DNA of 64,000 bases, taken from the NCBI RefSeq assembly GCF_000282975.1, contig NZ_ALJC01000051.1:1-64000 (forward strand), given 5' to 3'. Origin of the DNA: Pseudomonas psychrophila HA-4 (GTDB lineage: Bacteria > Pseudomonadota > Gammaproteobacteria > Pseudomonadales > Pseudomonadaceae). This document shows positions 1-11,100 of this stretch, piece by piece. The number at the start of each line of letters is the position of its first letter. Within the stretch, counting starts at the first letter, position 1. The position numbers were made by a program, and so were the translations under genes. The notes under the pieces are model-generated. The model saw only the letters and a program-made list of their open reading frames with translations. It was not told the origin of the DNA and did no database searches.

Positions 1-51
1 CGCAGGGCGCTAGTTAATCTGTCCAACTTTTGGGGGGCAGTTCAAATGAAT

Positions 52-88
52 AAAAAGCCCGCCACCGATTTATCGATGGCGGGCTTTT
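52..88 (-). terminator. Intrinsic terminator after cysNC
   Basis: An inverted repeat pairs AAAAGCCCGCCA with TGGCGGGCTTTT around a short loop. It lies 39 bases beyond the cysNC stop, with a T-run on the minus strand after the stem. The A-run on the other side means it could also terminate plus-strand transcription entering from the left. Bases 1-51 to its left hold no gene that I can support. Confidence 0.85.
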
Positions 89-126
89 ACTTGCCGCTTA
101 AAACTAAAAGCCTGTTGCTGCCCCTG

Positions 127-2025
127 TTAAATTGCGCCGCGTTGACGCAACAGGTCCAGCACCAACTTGACGCCTTCTTCCAGCGACAACGCCTGAGTGT
201 CGACCACAAGGTCTGCATTCAATGGCACGTCATACGGGAAGGACTCGCCCGGAATGTTGTCGCCGCCCGCCGCATACAACCCTTGCGGGTCACGCTCGGC
301 GCACACGGCTGGCGATGCCTGCACATACACCGTGATCAAACGGTCATCACCGATCAACGCCTTGGCCTGTTCGCGGCCTTCGGCATCCGGGGCCACGAAG
401 GCTGCCAGTGTCAGCAAGCCCGCTTCGTTGAACTGACGCGCTACATGAGCGGCACGACGCCAGTTCTCGGTACGGCCAGCGCGATCCTGTGGCAGCCCTT
501 TATTCAGGTCATGGCGCAGGTTCTGTCCATCCAACACGAACACCGCACGGCCCATGTCGAACAACTTGCGCTCAACCGCGTAAGCCAAGGTGCTCTTACC
601 CGCGCCCGACAAACCACTGAACAACACCGTCGCCGGTTGCTGACCAAAACGCTGGGCGCGCTCTTCGGTGGCGACGTGGGCCAGTTCGCCGTGATGCGTC
701 GCGCTGCCATGGCTCACCGGCGGCGCAATGATCATGCCCGCACCGACAGTGCCGTTAGTCAGACGATCGATGATGATGAACGAACCCGTGGTGCGGTTGC
801 TTTCATAACCATCCAGCGCAATCGGCGCGTCGAGGCTGACCTTGACCTTGCCGATCTCGTTTAACTGCAACGCGCTCGCTGGGCCTTCTTCCAGCGTGTT
901 CACGTCAACTTTGTTGACGATGCTGGCAATCGAGCCCGGTACATAGCTGGTCGCACGCTTAATGTCGTACTTCTTGCCCGGCAGCATCGGCTCCTCGGCC
1001 ATCCACACCAGCATGGCTTCAAAGCTGTCAGTCACCTGCGGAACGTTATCGGCATGCACCAACAAGTCGCCACGGGAGATGTCGATCTCGTCTTCCATGG
1101 TCAGCGTTACCGCCTGCCCCGGCCCTGCGTGCTCCAGTTCACCTTCAAAAGTGACAATGGATTTGACGCGGCTGCTTTTGCCCGACGGCAAAACAACAAT
1201 TTCGTCACCCTTGTGCACCACGCCGCTGGCCAACGTACCGGCGAAACCACGGAAGTTCAGGTTCGGACGGTTCACGTACTGCACAGGAAAGCGCAAATCG
1301 GTGAGGTTACGGTCAGCTGCGACCTCAACGGTTTCCAGAATTTCCATCAGCGACTGACCGGTGTACCACGGCGAGCGCTCGGACTTGTTCACCACGTTGT
1401 CGCCTTTAAGGGCAGACATCGGCACGAAATGCAGGCTCGAAGGCTTCATTTTCAAGCCCTCGGCGAACTTCAGGTAATCGGCCTTGATCGACTCGAATAC
1501 ACCTTGGTCAAAGTTCTTGAGGTCCATCTTATTGATGGCCACCACGATGTGTTTGATGCCCAGCAACGAGGCGATAAAGCTGTGGCGACGAGTTTGGGTC
1601 TGCACGCCGTAGCGGGCATCCACCAAAATAATCGCCAGGTCACAGGTGGATGCACCGGTGGCCATGTTGCGGGTGTACTGCTCGTGGCCTGGGGTATCGG
1701 CAATGATGAACTTGCGCTTGGCTGTCGAGAAGTAGCGATAAGCCACGTCAATCGTAATGCCCTGCTCGCGCTCGGCTTGCAGGCCGTCTACCAGCAATGC
1801 CAGGTCAATATCATCGCCGGTAGTGCCGCTCTTTTTCGAGTCACGGGTAATAGCTTCCAGATGGTCTTCGTAGATCATCTTGGAGTCGTGCAGCAGGCGC
1901 CCGATCAGGGTGCTCTTGCCGTCATCGACGTTGCCGCAGGTCAGAAAGCGCAACATCTCTTTGCGCTCATGCTGGCCCAGGTAGGCGAGGATGTCCTCGC
2001 TGATCAAATCAGAAACGTGGCTCAT
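127..2025 (-). CDS. cysNC: Bifunctional sulfate adenylyltransferase subunit 1 / adenylylsulfate kinase
   Basis: This is the fused GTPase subunit of ATP sulfurylase (CysN) and APS kinase (CysC), which make APS and then PAPS in cytosolic sulfate assimilation. The N-terminal EF-Tu-like GTPase shows GNVDDGKST at residues 31-39, DTPGH at 110-114 and NKMD at 165-168. Translation-factor beta-barrels follow. A second P-loop, GLSGAGKST, opens the roughly 170-residue C-terminal kinase domain. I start at MSHVSD (632 aa) because the ten residues upstream in frame come from the repeat-rich flank of the inserted gene. It works with CysD, which is encoded upstream on the same strand; the usual cysD-cysN spacing is disturbed by a small ORF. 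Confidence 0.96.
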   Translation of the reverse strand: MSHVSDLISEDILAYLGQHERKEMLRFLTCGNVDDGKSTLIGRLLHDSKMIYEDHLEAITRDSKKSGTTGDDIDLALLVDGLQAEREQGITIDVAYRYFSTAKRKFIIADTPGHEQYTRNMATGASTCDLAIILVDARYGVQTQTRRHSFIASLLGIKHIVVAINKMDLKNFDQGVFESIKADYLKFAEGLKMKPSSLHFVPMSALKGDNVVNKSERSPWYTGQSLMEILETVEVAADRNLTDLRFPVQYVNRPNLNFRGFAGTLASGVVHKGDEIVVLPSGKSSRVKSIVTFEGELEHAGPGQAVTLTMEDEIDISRGDLLVHADNVPQVTDSFEAMLVWMAEEPMLPGKKYDIKRATSYVPGSIASIVNKVDVNTLEEGPASALQLNEIGKVKVSLDAPIALDGYESNRTTGSFIIIDRLTNGTVGAGMIIAPPVSHGSATHHGELAHVATEERAQRFGQQPATVLFSGLSGAGKSTLAYAVERKLFDMGRAVFVLDGQNLRHDLNKGLPQDRAGRTENWRRAAHVARQFNEAGLLTLAAFVAPDAEGREQAKALIGDDRLITVYVQASPAVCAERDPQGLYAAGGDNIPGESFPYDVPLNADLVVDTQALSLEEGVKLVLDLLRQRGAI

Positions 2026-2046
2026 TGGATGAAAGCTCCAAGCGGT

Positions 2047-2526
2047 AAGCTTCAAGCGGCAAGCTTGTCGGCGTACAGCTAGTCAGAAATTTTGTTGATC
2101 AGGCCGCAAAGCATTTTCGAAAGCTCGCGAGTATCTGTAATCCACTTTTCAGCCAGCGGTTCTGCGATGTAAGCAATTTCACGAGCGATGATGATTTGGG
2201 TGCGTAACTCCCCACAAGAAGCTTTAGCTATCCAAAGAAAACGAACTTTTTCTTTGTCACTATAACGCTCCATACCCTCCGCAATATTGGAAGGTACAGA
2301 AAGTGCCGAGCGGGTGATCTGATCCTTGAAACCAAGATCGCCACACCGTGCAAACTTTCTGTAAACATCAACCGCCAAGCATTTGCTTCGCTGCCAAACA
2401 ATCAGCTTCTCGAAATCCATAACGAGTAACCCAATCAAGGCTCGCAGCAACGGACTGCAAGCACCAAACTGCAAAGTTACGCATACCGCCCTAAACTTGC
2501 AGCTTGCTGCTTGTAACTTGAAGCTT
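2047..2526 (-). mobile_element. Candidate repeat-bounded insert between cysD and cysNC
   Basis: AAGCTTCAAG at 2047-2056 and its exact complement CTTGAAGCTT at 2517-2526 form 10-bp terminal inverted repeats. Further degenerate CAAGC/GCTTG units lie inside both ends (2041-2075 and 2496-2520). The right repeat overlaps the cysD stop codon (2525-2527). The interval contains one four-helix-bundle ORF and looks visibly more AT-rich than the cys genes on either side. No transposase is present and I see no clear target duplication. That this is mobile is inference from position, composition and boundaries. Confidence 0.45.
2079..2420 (-). CDS. Four-helix-bundle protein (23S rRNA intervening-sequence / S23 family)
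   Basis: The 113-residue product begins [10 protein letters not shown] and contains [15 protein letters not shown] and a later ELRTQ, the conserved signature of the S23/IVP four-helix-bundle family, which is related to Avd accessory proteins of diversity-generating retroelements. Family members are found inside rRNA intervening sequences and as orphan genes; their biochemical role is unsettled. I choose the internal Met because residues before it are repeat-derived. The gene sits between cysD and cysNC on the same strand, so it is probably transcribed with them. It has no apparent role in sulfur metabolism, and the position suggests insertion into the operon. Confidence 0.85.
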   Translation of the reverse strand: MDFEKLIVWQRSKCLAVDVYRKFARCGDLGFKDQITRSALSVPSNIAEGMERYSDKEKVRFLWIAKASCGELRTQIIIAREIAYIAEPLAEKWITDTRELSKMLCGLINKISD

Positions 2527-3442
2527 AGAAATACCCTTGCCGTTTTTTATCTTCCATCGAGCCTGCGCCATCGTGATCGATGACCCGGCCCTGGCGCTCG
2601 GAAGTTCGCGTCAGGAGCATTTCCTGGATGATGTCGGTCAGGGTTTCAGCCTCGGACTCCACCGCGCCGGTCAGCGGGTAGCAGCCAAGCGTACGGAAAC
2701 GGACCTTTTTCTTGACGATGCGCGCTTTGTCTTCGTCAGACAGGTGCTCAAGAATCCGATCGTCGTCGATCATGATCAAGGTGCCGTTCTTCTCGATGAC
2801 TTCACGCTCAGCGGCGAAGTACAGCGGCACAATCGGGATGCCTTCGAGGTAGATGTACTGCCAGATGTCGAGTTCGGTCCAGTTCGACAGCGGGAATACG
2901 CGGATCGATTCGCCCTTGTTGACGTTACCGTTGTAGACATTCCACAACTCGGGACGCTGGTTTTTCGGGTCCCAGCGGTGCTTGCTGTCGCGGAAGGAGT
3001 ACACACGCTCTTTGGCGCGGGACTTCTCTTCGTCGCGGCGCGCGCCACCGAAGGCAGCATCAAAACCGTACTTGTCCAGAGCCTGTTTGAGGCCCTCGGT
3101 TTTCATGATGTCGGTGTGCTTGGCACTGCCGTGGGTAAACGGGTTGATCCCTTGGGCCACGCCGTCCGGGTTGACGTGAGTGATCAAGTCCAAGCCCAAC
3201 TCAGCGACCATCTTGTCGCGAAAGCTGTACATCTCTTGGAATTTCCACTGCGTGTCGACATGCATCACCGGAAACGGCAGCTTGCCAGGGAAAAATGCCT
3301 TGCGAGCAAGGTGAAGCATCACGGCGGAATCTTTACCGATCGAGTACAGCATTACCGGGTTATCGAACTCGGCGGCCACCTCGCGGATGATGTGGATGCT
3401 TTCCGCCTCCAGCTGTTTAAGGTGCGTCAGTTTGTCGACCAT
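2525..3442 (-). CDS. cysD: Sulfate adenylyltransferase subunit 2
   Basis: The catalytic subunit of ATP sulfurylase forms APS from ATP and sulfate, with the reaction driven by GTP hydrolysis in CysN. At 305 aa it has family-typical length. The PP-loop SIGKDS is at residues 34-39, followed by the HVDT and WKFQEM segments expected of the PAPS-reductase/CysD fold. It is the first gene of the cys operon on this strand. Its 5' leader carries two possible hairpins (3467-3488 and 3509-3531). The stop codon is overlapped by the inverted repeat of the insert that separates it from cysNC. Confidence 0.97.
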   Translation of the reverse strand: MVDKLTHLKQLEAESIHIIREVAAEFDNPVMLYSIGKDSAVMLHLARKAFFPGKLPFPVMHVDTQWKFQEMYSFRDKMVAELGLDLITHVNPDGVAQGINPFTHGSAKHTDIMKTEGLKQALDKYGFDAAFGGARRDEEKSRAKERVYSFRDSKHRWDPKNQRPELWNVYNGNVNKGESIRVFPLSNWTELDIWQYIYLEGIPIVPLYFAAEREVIEKNGTLIMIDDDRILEHLSDEDKARIVKKKVRFRTLGCYPLTGAVESEAETLTDIIQEMLLTRTSERQGRVIDHDGAGSMEDKKRQGYF

Positions 3443-3466
3443 GGCTACTCACGAAAACTATCTTAT

Positions 3467-3531
3467 GAACGGCCTGCGGGCCGTGTTCGAGCGGAGAATG
3501 CTAGCACAGCGCCCTCTTCTATTGAGGGCGC
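3467..3531 (-). promoter_or_regulatory. cysD leader with two hairpins
   Basis: GCGCCCTC (3509-3516) pairs perfectly with GAGGGCGC (3524-3531) across a 7-base loop. Closer to the gene, GAACGGCC pairs with GGCCGTGTTC (3467-3488) apart from one extra base. Neither is followed by a clear T-run before cysD. They could be leader RNA structure or operator symmetry; function is not shown by the sequence. A partial REP-like unit lies further upstream near 3640-3660. Confidence 0.35.
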
Positions 3532-3673
3532 CAACTAGATCTAAACGATCTAAGAATAGATCGCCGGGTTTGGCCATCCCGCCCCCTTGGGTTGCTCAGC
3601 AGCCCTTCTTTTCAGGTTAAAAGCAAAGGTCCTGCGGCCCTTATCGCAGCCTGCGGCAGCGGCTACCAAAACG

Positions 3674-4432
3674 TTAAATCGGATTCGGGCAGTCGATAAA
3701 CAGATGTTCCAGCGCAAAACGTCGCGCCAAGTAATCGCCCAGTGCTTGTACCCCGTAGCGTTCAGTGGCGTGATGCCCGGCTGCGATAAAGCTGATGTCG
3801 TTTTCGCGTGCGCTGTGAAAAGTTTGCTCCGACGCTTCGCCACTCAGGTACAGGTCAACGCCCGCCAGCACCGCCTGGTCGATGTAGCCCTGACCACCGC
3901 CCGTGCACCAGCCCACGCGGCGAATCATGTCGCTGCCTTCAATCAACAAGGGCTCGCGTCCCAATGCTTCTTGCACCCGCCGGGCAAAATCACGTGCGGT
4001 CATTGGTTCGGCCAAGGAGCCAACCAACCCCACGACTTTGCTGTTGGTCGGGTCCAGCGGCCCCTCAACGGTGATTTCCAACTGCCGCGCCAATTGCACG
4101 TTGTTGCCCACGTCTGGGTGCACGTCGAGTGGTAGGTGATACGCAAGCAAGCTGATGTCGTGCTTGAGCAGGGTTTTCAGGCGGCGCTGCTTCATGCCGG
4201 TGACGCAAGGGTCTTCGCCTTTCCAGAAATAGCCATGGTGCACCAGCACCAAATCGGCCTGAGCTTCAACCGCGGCATCAAGCAGCGCTTGGCTTGCGGT
4301 CACGCCGCTGACGATGCGCAGCACTTGCGGCCGACCTTCAACTTGCAATCCGTTAGGGCAGTAATCGCTGATGGCAGCGCAGTTCAGGTAACGATTTGCC
4401 TCTTCTACCAGCGTGCTCAGGGCGACAGCCAT
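3674..4432 (-). CDS. Nif3-like dinuclear metal-centre protein (YbgI family)
   Basis: The 252-residue product matches the Nif3/DUF34 family, which forms toroidal hexamers with a dinuclear metal site. Visible ligand motifs are VHHGYFW (His65-His66), HLPLDVHPDVGNN and a C-terminal AAGHHATERYG. GTP cyclohydrolase I-like or metal-chaperone roles have been proposed for the family, but the substrate is not established. It is divergent from algW with a 102-base gap between the start codons, the same arrangement that I recall next to algW in P. aeruginosa. Confidence 0.92.
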   Translation of the reverse strand: MAVALSTLVEEANRYLNCAAISDYCPNGLQVEGRPQVLRIVSGVTASQALLDAAVEAQADLVLVHHGYFWKGEDPCVTGMKQRRLKTLLKHDISLLAYHLPLDVHPDVGNNVQLARQLEITVEGPLDPTNSKVVGLVGSLAEPMTARDFARRVQEALGREPLLIEGSDMIRRVGWCTGGGQGYIDQAVLAGVDLYLSGEASEQTFHSARENDISFIAAGHHATERYGVQALGDYLARRFALEHLFIDCPNPI

Positions 4433-4475
4433 AAAAGACTCCTAAATAGTGCGTTCAGAGGTGCTCGTGCCCTCG

Positions 4476-4481
4476 TATAAT
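4476..4481 (+). promoter_or_regulatory. Probable -10 element for algW
   Basis: A perfect TATAAT lies 54 bases before the algW start. A weak TTCAGA at 4454-4459 gives a 16-base spacer. Assigned from motif and position only. Confidence 0.4.
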
Positions 4482-4534
4482 GGCCGCCATTATGGGCCGT
4501 CAAGATGGCTCTGCAACCTTCAGGACTGAGCTCA

Positions 4535-5692
4535 ATGTTTAAGGCTTTGCGTTTTTTTGGCTGGCCACTGCTGGCGGGCGTGCTTATCGCTTTGCTGATT
4601 ATTCAACGTTACCCGCAATGGGTTGGCTTGCCGTCGCTGGACGTTAATCTGCAACAAGCACCGCGAACCAGTTACGTGCAGCAAGGCCCAGTCACGTATG
4701 CCGACGCTGTGACGCGGGCGGCGCCCGCTGTCGCCAACCTGTACACCACCAAAGTGGTGAATAAAAATGCCAGCCCGCTGTTCGATGACCCGCAATTCCG
4801 GCGGTTTTTCGGTAACAACGCGCCGAAGCAAAAACGTATGGAATCAAGCCTCGGTTCGGCCGTGATCATGAGCCCGGAAGGCTACTTGCTGACCAATAAC
4901 CATGTGGTAAACGGCGCCGACCAGATTGTAGTGGCCCTCAAGGATGGTCGCGAAACATTGGCGCGGGTGATCGGTAGCGACCCAGAAACTGATTTGGCCG
5001 TTCTCAAGATTGACCTGAAAAACTTGCCTGCTATCACCATCGGTCGCTCCGACACATTGCGCATTGGCGACATTGCCCTCGCCATTGGCAACCCCTTTGG
5101 CGTCGGTCAAACCACGACCATGGGCATCATCAGTGCCACCGGGCGCAACCAGTTGGGCTTGAACAACTACGAAGACTTTATTCAGACCGACGCCGCGATC
5201 AACCCCGGCAATTCGGGCGGCGCGCTGGTGGACGCCAATGGCAACCTGACCGGTATCAATACCGCGATCTTCTCCGAGTCGGGTGGCTCGCAAGGGATCG
5301 GCTTTGCCATCCCGATCAATCTGGCGATGGAAGTCATGAAGTCGATTATCGAGCACGGCCAGGTTATTCGTGGCTGGCTAGGGATTGAAGTTCAGTCGCT
5401 GACGCCAGACTTGGCCGAGTCGTTTGGCATGAATGGACGCCCGGGGATTGTTGTTGCGGGGATTTTCCGTGACGGCCCGGCGCAAAAAGCCGGTATGCAA
5501 CTGGGTGATGTGATCCTGAGCATCGACGGCGAACCGGCTAACGATGGTCGTCGTTCGATGAACCAGGTGGCCCGCATCAAGCCTTCAGACAAGGTGGCGA
5601 TTCTGGTCTTGCGCAATGGCAAAGAGCTCAAGCTCACCGCCGAAGTGGGCCTGCGGCCGCAGCAAGAACAACCGGCGCATACCGAGAAATAA
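4535..5692 (+). CDS. algW: Periplasmic serine protease AlgW (DegS homologue)
   Basis: This HtrA-family protease is anchored in the inner membrane by a single helix (about residues 8-23) and faces the periplasm. It makes the first cut in the anti-sigma factor MucA when misfolded outer-membrane proteins bind its PDZ domain, releasing AlgU. The catalytic triad is His123 (TNNHV), Asp153 (ETD) and Ser227 (GNSGG), followed by one PDZ domain. One PDZ and a membrane anchor identify AlgW/DegS rather than MucD. I start at MFKALRFFGW (385 aa), which matches the expected N-terminus; ten residues lie upstream in frame. The neighbours hisC and Nif3 agree with the known algW locus. Confidence 0.94.
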   Translation: MFKALRFFGWPLLAGVLIALLIIQRYPQWVGLPSLDVNLQQAPRTSYVQQGPVTYADAVTRAAPAVANLYTTKVVNKNASPLFDDPQFRRFFGNNAPKQKRMESSLGSAVIMSPEGYLLTNNHVVNGADQIVVALKDGRETLARVIGSDPETDLAVLKIDLKNLPAITIGRSDTLRIGDIALAIGNPFGVGQTTTMGIISATGRNQLGLNNYEDFIQTDAAINPGNSGGALVDANGNLTGINTAIFSESGGSQGIGFAIPINLAMEVMKSIIEHGQVIRGWLGIEVQSLTPDLAESFGMNGRPGIVVAGIFRDGPAQKAGMQLGDVILSIDGEPANDGRRSMNQVARIKPSDKVAILVLRNGKELKLTAEVGLRPQQEQPAHTEK

Positions 5693-5704
5693 ATACACAC
5701 CCCC

Positions 5705-5770
5705 GTAGGAGCTGCCGCAGGCTGCGATCTTTTGATCTGTTAAAAGATCGCAGCCTGCGGCAGCTCCTAC
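5705..5770. repeat. REP-type perfect palindrome, algW-hisC gap
   Basis: Two identical inverted 29-base arms (5705-5733 and 5742-5770) flank an 8-base loop. The arm begins GTAGGAGCTGCCGCAGGC and ends GATCTTTT. Essentially the same arm recurs at 47660-47723. It lies between convergent genes and could act as a bidirectional terminator. Confidence 0.85.
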
Positions 5771-5780
5771 AGGTCGTCAG

Positions 5781-6833
5781 CTAGATATCGGCCAACCCTT
5801 CAATCAGCGCCGCGTTCTGCTCCGGCGTGCCGATGCTGATGCGCAGGAACTGGGCGATGCGCAGTTGCTTAAAGTGACGCACGATCACGCCCTGCTCACG
5901 CAATTTGGCCGCCAGTGCTGCCGCATCGTGTTCCGGGTGACGCGCGAAGATAAAGTTCGCCGCCGACGGCAACACGTCAAAACCCAACGCGTTTAATTGA
6001 CCCACCAGGTGCTCGCGACTGTCGATCACGGCCTTACAGGTGTGCTCGAAGTACTCGCGGTCGGCAAACGCTGCCGCTGCCCCTGCAATCGCTACACGGT
6101 CCAGCGGGTAGGAGTTGAAGCTGTTTTTGATCCGCTCCAGCGCTTCGATCAAATCAGGATGACCCACCGCCAGGCCCACGCGCAAACCCGCCAGCGAGCG
6201 CGATTTGGACAGGGTCTGGGTCACCAGCAAGTTCGGATAGCGGTCCACCAGGCTGATGGCCGTCTCGCCGCCAAAGTCGATGTAGGCTTCATCCACCACA
6301 ACTACCGAATCAGGACTGGCTTTGAGGATCTGCTCAACAGCGTCCAGCGCCAGCAAACGGCCGGTCGGCGCGTTGGGGTTGGGGAAGATGATGCCGCCGT
6401 TTGGCTTGGCATAGTCCGCTGGCTGGATCTGAAACTGCTCATCCAGCGGCACGGCGTCAAATTCAATGCCGTACAAACCGCAGTACACGGGGTAGAAGCT
6501 GTAGCTGATGTCCGGGAACAGCAGTGGTTTGTCGTGCTGCAACAAGCCGTTGAAGATGTGGGCCAGCACTTCGTCAGAGCCGTTGCCGAGGAACACCTGA
6601 CGGGGCTGAACGCCGTAGTACTCGGCCACCGCCTGCTTGAGCAGATCGCTGTTTGGGTCCGGGTACAGACGCAGGTTGTCGTTGATCTCTGCCCGCATCG
6701 CGTCCAGCGCCTTTGGCGATGGTCCATACGGGTTTTCGTTGGTGTTGAGCTTGACCAGTTTAGTCAGTTTTGGCTGCTCGCCCGGCACGTAAGGCACCAG
6801 TTCTTTAACGAACGAACTCCAGAATTTACTCAT
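5781..6833 (-). CDS. hisC: Histidinol-phosphate aminotransferase
   Basis: This PLP-dependent class II aminotransferase converts imidazole-acetol phosphate to histidinol phosphate with glutamate as donor. It has 350 aa. [11 protein letters not shown] (about 30-40) is the substrate-end motif, PNPNAPTG lies at about 151-158, DEAYIDF at 181-187, and the PLP lysine is Lys210 in [12 protein letters not shown]. It is two bases downstream of hisD and is the last gene of the murA-hisG-hisD-hisC run. Confidence 0.96.
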   Translation of the reverse strand: MSKFWSSFVKELVPYVPGEQPKLTKLVKLNTNENPYGPSPKALDAMRAEINDNLRLYPDPNSDLLKQAVAEYYGVQPRQVFLGNGSDEVLAHIFNGLLQHDKPLLFPDISYSFYPVYCGLYGIEFDAVPLDEQFQIQPADYAKPNGGIIFPNPNAPTGRLLALDAVEQILKASPDSVVVVDEAYIDFGGETAISLVDRYPNLLVTQTLSKSRSLAGLRVGLAVGHPDLIEALERIKNSFNSYPLDRVAIAGAAAAFADREYFEHTCKAVIDSREHLVGQLNALGFDVLPSAANFIFARHPEHDAAALAAKLREQGVIVRHFKQLRIAQFLRISIGTPEQNAALIEGLADI

Positions 6834-6835
6834 GC

Positions 6836-8164
6836 TTATTGCCCCTGTTCGGTGTCGGCGATGATCCGGTATTCAGCGCTGCGAGCGTGGCCGGTCAGTG
6901 ATTCGCCACGGGCCAGAATCGAGGCCGTCTTGCCCAGGTCAGAAGCACCCTGCTCCGAGCAAAAGATGATCGATGAACGCTTCTGGAAGTCATACACGCC
7001 CAGCGGCGAGGAGAAACGCGCCGTGCCGGACGTCGGCAATACGTGGTTAGGGCCTGCGCAGTAATCACCCAAGGCTTCAGACGTGTGACGCCCCATGAAG
7101 ATCGCACCGGCGTGACGGATCTGCGGCAACCACGCCTGTGGGTCGGCCACCGACAGCTCCAAGTGTTCCGGGGCAATACGGTTCGCAACGTCGATGGCTT
7201 GCTGCATGTCATTGACCAGAATCAACGCACCGCGACCATTGATCGAGGTGTTGATGATGTCAGCACGTTCCATGGTCGGCAGCAGCTTGGCGATGCTGGC
7301 GGCGACTTTGTCGAGAAACTCGGCGTCCGGGCTGACCAGAATGGCTTGCGCGTCTTCGTCGTGCTCGGCTTGGGAGAACAGGTCCATGGCGATCCAGTCT
7401 GGATCGGTCTGGCCATCGCACACCACGAGGATTTCCGAAGGGCCGGCGATCATGTCGATACCCACTTGGCCAAATACGTGACGCTTGGCGGTTGCCACGT
7501 AGATATTGCCAGGGCCGACCACTTTGTCGACCTTCGGCACGCTTTCGGTGCCGTAGGCCAACGCAGCAACGGCTTGGGCACCGCCGATGGTGAACACCCG
7601 GTCAACGCCGGCGATACAGGCGGCCGCCAGCACCAACTCGTTAATTTCGCCACGCGGGGTCGGCACGACCATGACCACTTCGGCAACCCCTGCCACTTTG
7701 GCCGGAATCGCGTTCATGAGAACCGAAGACGGGTACGAGGCTTTGCCGCCTGGAACATACAAACCGGCGCGGTCCAGCGGCGTGACTTTCTGGCCCAGCA
7801 CAGTGCCGTCAGCTTCGGTGTAGCTCCAAGAGTCCTGCTTCTGTTTTTCGTGGTAGCTGCGTACCCGTTGGGCGGCTTTTTCGAGCGCTTCACGTTGCGG
7901 CTCGGTGATGCGGGTCAAGGCCAGTTCCAGTCGCTCGCGTGGCAGGATCAGATCCGCCATCGAGTTAACGCTCAGCCCGTCAAAGCGCTGGGTGAACTCA
8001 ACCAGTGCCGCATCGCCGCGCTCACGCACCGCCTTGATGATGTCGAGCACGCGCTGGTTAACCGAGTCATCTGACACACTTTCCCAGCTCAGCAAATGAT
8101 CCAGATGCTGCGCGAAGTCTGGATCAGCAGCGTTGAGTCGGCGAATTGCGGTGGGAGCGGTCAT
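6836..8164 (-). CDS. hisD: Histidinol dehydrogenase
   Basis: The enzyme catalyses the last two steps of histidine synthesis, the NAD-dependent oxidation of histidinol to histidine. The 442-residue product has the family signature around [16 protein letters not shown] and IAPEHLEL, and the HISGTA-type segment appears as [14 protein letters not shown]. It lies between hisG and hisC on the same strand. The 161-base hisG-hisD gap contains only a weak hairpin (8239-8282) and no ORF that I can support. Confidence 0.97.
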   Translation of the reverse strand: MTAPTAIRRLNAADPDFAQHLDHLLSWESVSDDSVNQRVLDIIKAVRERGDAALVEFTQRFDGLSVNSMADLILPRERLELALTRITEPQREALEKAAQRVRSYHEKQKQDSWSYTEADGTVLGQKVTPLDRAGLYVPGGKASYPSSVLMNAIPAKVAGVAEVVMVVPTPRGEINELVLAAACIAGVDRVFTIGGAQAVAALAYGTESVPKVDKVVGPGNIYVATAKRHVFGQVGIDMIAGPSEILVVCDGQTDPDWIAMDLFSQAEHDEDAQAILVSPDAEFLDKVAASIAKLLPTMERADIINTSINGRGALILVNDMQQAIDVANRIAPEHLELSVADPQAWLPQIRHAGAIFMGRHTSEALGDYCAGPNHVLPTSGTARFSSPLGVYDFQKRSSIIFCSEQGASDLGKTASILARGESLTGHARSAEYRIIADTEQGQ

Positions 8165-8325
8165 AGCGAGGGCCTCGGTAATGGGCGAATGCTTGGAATT
8201 TATATGGTTGAGAGGTCAGGCACCACAAGACTACCAAGCCATCCGCGTGGGTACCTGAGATTTCTGGCGATTACACGGATGGATGGGCGCGACGTCAGGG
8301 ATCAGCCCCTTGTCGCGCGGGTGTG

Positions 8326-8961
8326 TCAGCCGCGGTGTCGAGATTCCACTGCTTTGCGCAGGGTGTCGATCAGGGCTTGAATGCGGGCGTGCTGCATTTT
8401 CATCGAAGCTTTGTTAACCACCAGACGGGAACTGACGGCGGCAATGAAGTCCTGAGGTTCCAGACCATTGGCACGTAAGGTGTTGCCCGTATCGACCACG
8501 TCGATGATCTTGTCGGCCAGACCAATCAGCGGAGCCAGCTCCATAGAGCCGTACAGCTTGATGATGTCGACCTGACGGCCTTGTTCGGCGTAGTAACGCT
8601 TGGCAATGTTGACGAACTTGGTGGCAACACGCAGGCGGCCTTTAGGTTCAACGGCACCGATGGCACCGGCAGTCATCAGCTTGCACTGGGCAATCTGAAG
8701 ATCCAGGGGCTCATAAAGGCCCTGGCCGCCGTATTCCATCAGTACGTCTTTACCCGCAACACCCAGGTCTGCCGCGCCATGTTCAACGTAAGTCGGCACG
8801 TCGGTGGCGCGTACGATCAACAGACGTACGTCGGGTTGTGAGGTCGGAATGATCAGCTTGCGGCTTTTGTCCGGATTCTCGGTCGGCACAATGCCCGCTT
8901 CAGCCAGAAGCGGCAGGGTGTCGTCAAGGATACGGCCCTTGGACAGTGCAATGGTCAACAT
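8326..8961 (-). CDS. hisG: ATP phosphoribosyltransferase, short form
   Basis: This enzyme carries out the first committed step of histidine synthesis, joining ATP and PRPP. At 211 aa it is the short form, which lacks the C-terminal regulatory domain and normally works in a complex with HisZ; hisZ is not in this window. The N-terminal [10 protein letters not shown] and the PRPP-loop region [12 protein letters not shown] are intact, so this is not a truncation. It is transcribed with hisD and hisC. Confidence 0.96.
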   Translation of the reverse strand: MLTIALSKGRILDDTLPLLAEAGIVPTENPDKSRKLIIPTSQPDVRLLIVRATDVPTYVEHGAADLGVAGKDVLMEYGGQGLYEPLDLQIAQCKLMTAGAIGAVEPKGRLRVATKFVNIAKRYYAEQGRQVDIIKLYGSMELAPLIGLADKIIDVVDTGNTLRANGLEPQDFIAAVSSRLVVNKASMKMQHARIQALIDTLRKAVESRHRG

Positions 8962-9022
8962 GGGAAACGTAAGTCCTTATCAGGGTACTTATGCCCGGAC
9001 ACAATCGGCGCCGGACATGCAT

Positions 9023-9100
9023 CGAGCCTGATAATCAGGCTCGACTTGAACGATTCGAGGCCAGGTAAAGTAACGCTTGCGAGCGCCTACGTCACCTGGC
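9023..9100. other. Hairpins in the murA-hisG spacer
   Basis: CGAGCCTG (9023-9030) pairs perfectly with CAGGCTCG (9036-9043). A second symmetric segment runs from CCAGGT (9061) to ACCTGG (about 9094-9099). No T-run follows either stem. They may be mRNA processing or attenuation structures between murA and hisG, or simply chance. Confidence 0.3.
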
Positions 9101-9143
9101 GGCTGGACACTATCCGTGTGCCCATGATGCCAGACAGCAAAAA

Positions 9144-10680
<1,537 letters not shown>

Positions 10681-10725
10681 GCTCAACCTCAATCGGCGCC
10701 AAACGCGCGCTGGTCGGCCATCATA

Positions 10726-10782
10726 CAAAAAAGCCCCGCGCCTGCGAACCCCGCATAACAGGACTCTGACGGGGGGCTTTTC
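10726..10782 (-). terminator. Terminator after the mla operon
   Basis: AAAAGCCCC near 10729 pairs with GGGGGCTTTT near 10772-10781 across a long, partly structured loop. It lies just past the mlaB stop and has a T-run on the minus strand. It separates the mla operon from ibaG. Confidence 0.65.
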
Positions 10783-10794
10783 TATAAATGGCTA

Positions 10795-11100
10795 TTAATG
10801 ATGTGCCAGCAACTCGGTCAGACCCGAAACCTGAGCGATTTCGCGCATGTCGTCGGGCAAACCGGTAATGCTCATTGGCTTGTTCAGGGCTTGTGCGTCA
10901 CGGATGTAACACAGCAACAATGACAAACCGACACTGCTGGATTTGGTGACTGCCGAGCAATCCACCACCAGGGCTTTGGCCAAGGCCTTTTTGATCAGGG
11001 CCTGGCCTTCCTTGCGCAAGCGAGGGCCAGTCTGATAGTCGAGCACGCCGCTGAGGCGCAACTCGCTTTCGCCAGCCAGGGTTACGGCCGCGTCAGTCAT
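10795..11100 (-). CDS. mlaB: STAS-domain protein MlaB
   Basis: This cytosolic subunit of the MlaFEDB ABC complex binds MlaF and is required for its assembly and activity. The whole 101-residue product is a STAS domain, with the typical LVVDCSAVTKSSSVGLSLL core at about residues 44-62. Its start overlaps the mlaC stop by four bases, showing tight translational coupling at the end of the operon. Confidence 0.9.
   Translation of the reverse strand: MTDAAVTLAGESELRLSGVLDYQTGPRLRKEGQALIKKALAKALVVDCSAVTKSSSVGLSLLLCYIRDAQALNKPMSITGLPDDMREIAQVSGLTELLAHH

Noticed and set aside
1054..2082. Long open frame (342 codons) on the plus strand opposite cysNC
   Set aside because: Antisense to a complete, well-conserved gene; the His/Gln/Val-rich product has no recognisable domain and the opening reflects third-position GC bias.
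2537..3538. 333-codon plus-strand frame opposite cysD
   Set aside because: Same antisense artefact; cysD is unambiguous on the other strand.
4535..5692. Identification as MucD/DegP
   Set aside because: One PDZ domain and an N-terminal membrane anchor, plus hisC/Nif3 neighbours, fit AlgW; MucD has two PDZ domains and a cleaved signal.
5705..5770. REP palindromes as possible CRISPR repeats
   Set aside because: They are single dispersed inverted repeats with no spacer array and no cas genes.
8326..8961. hisG as a truncated pseudogene
   Set aside because: The 211-residue length is the normal short form that works with HisZ.
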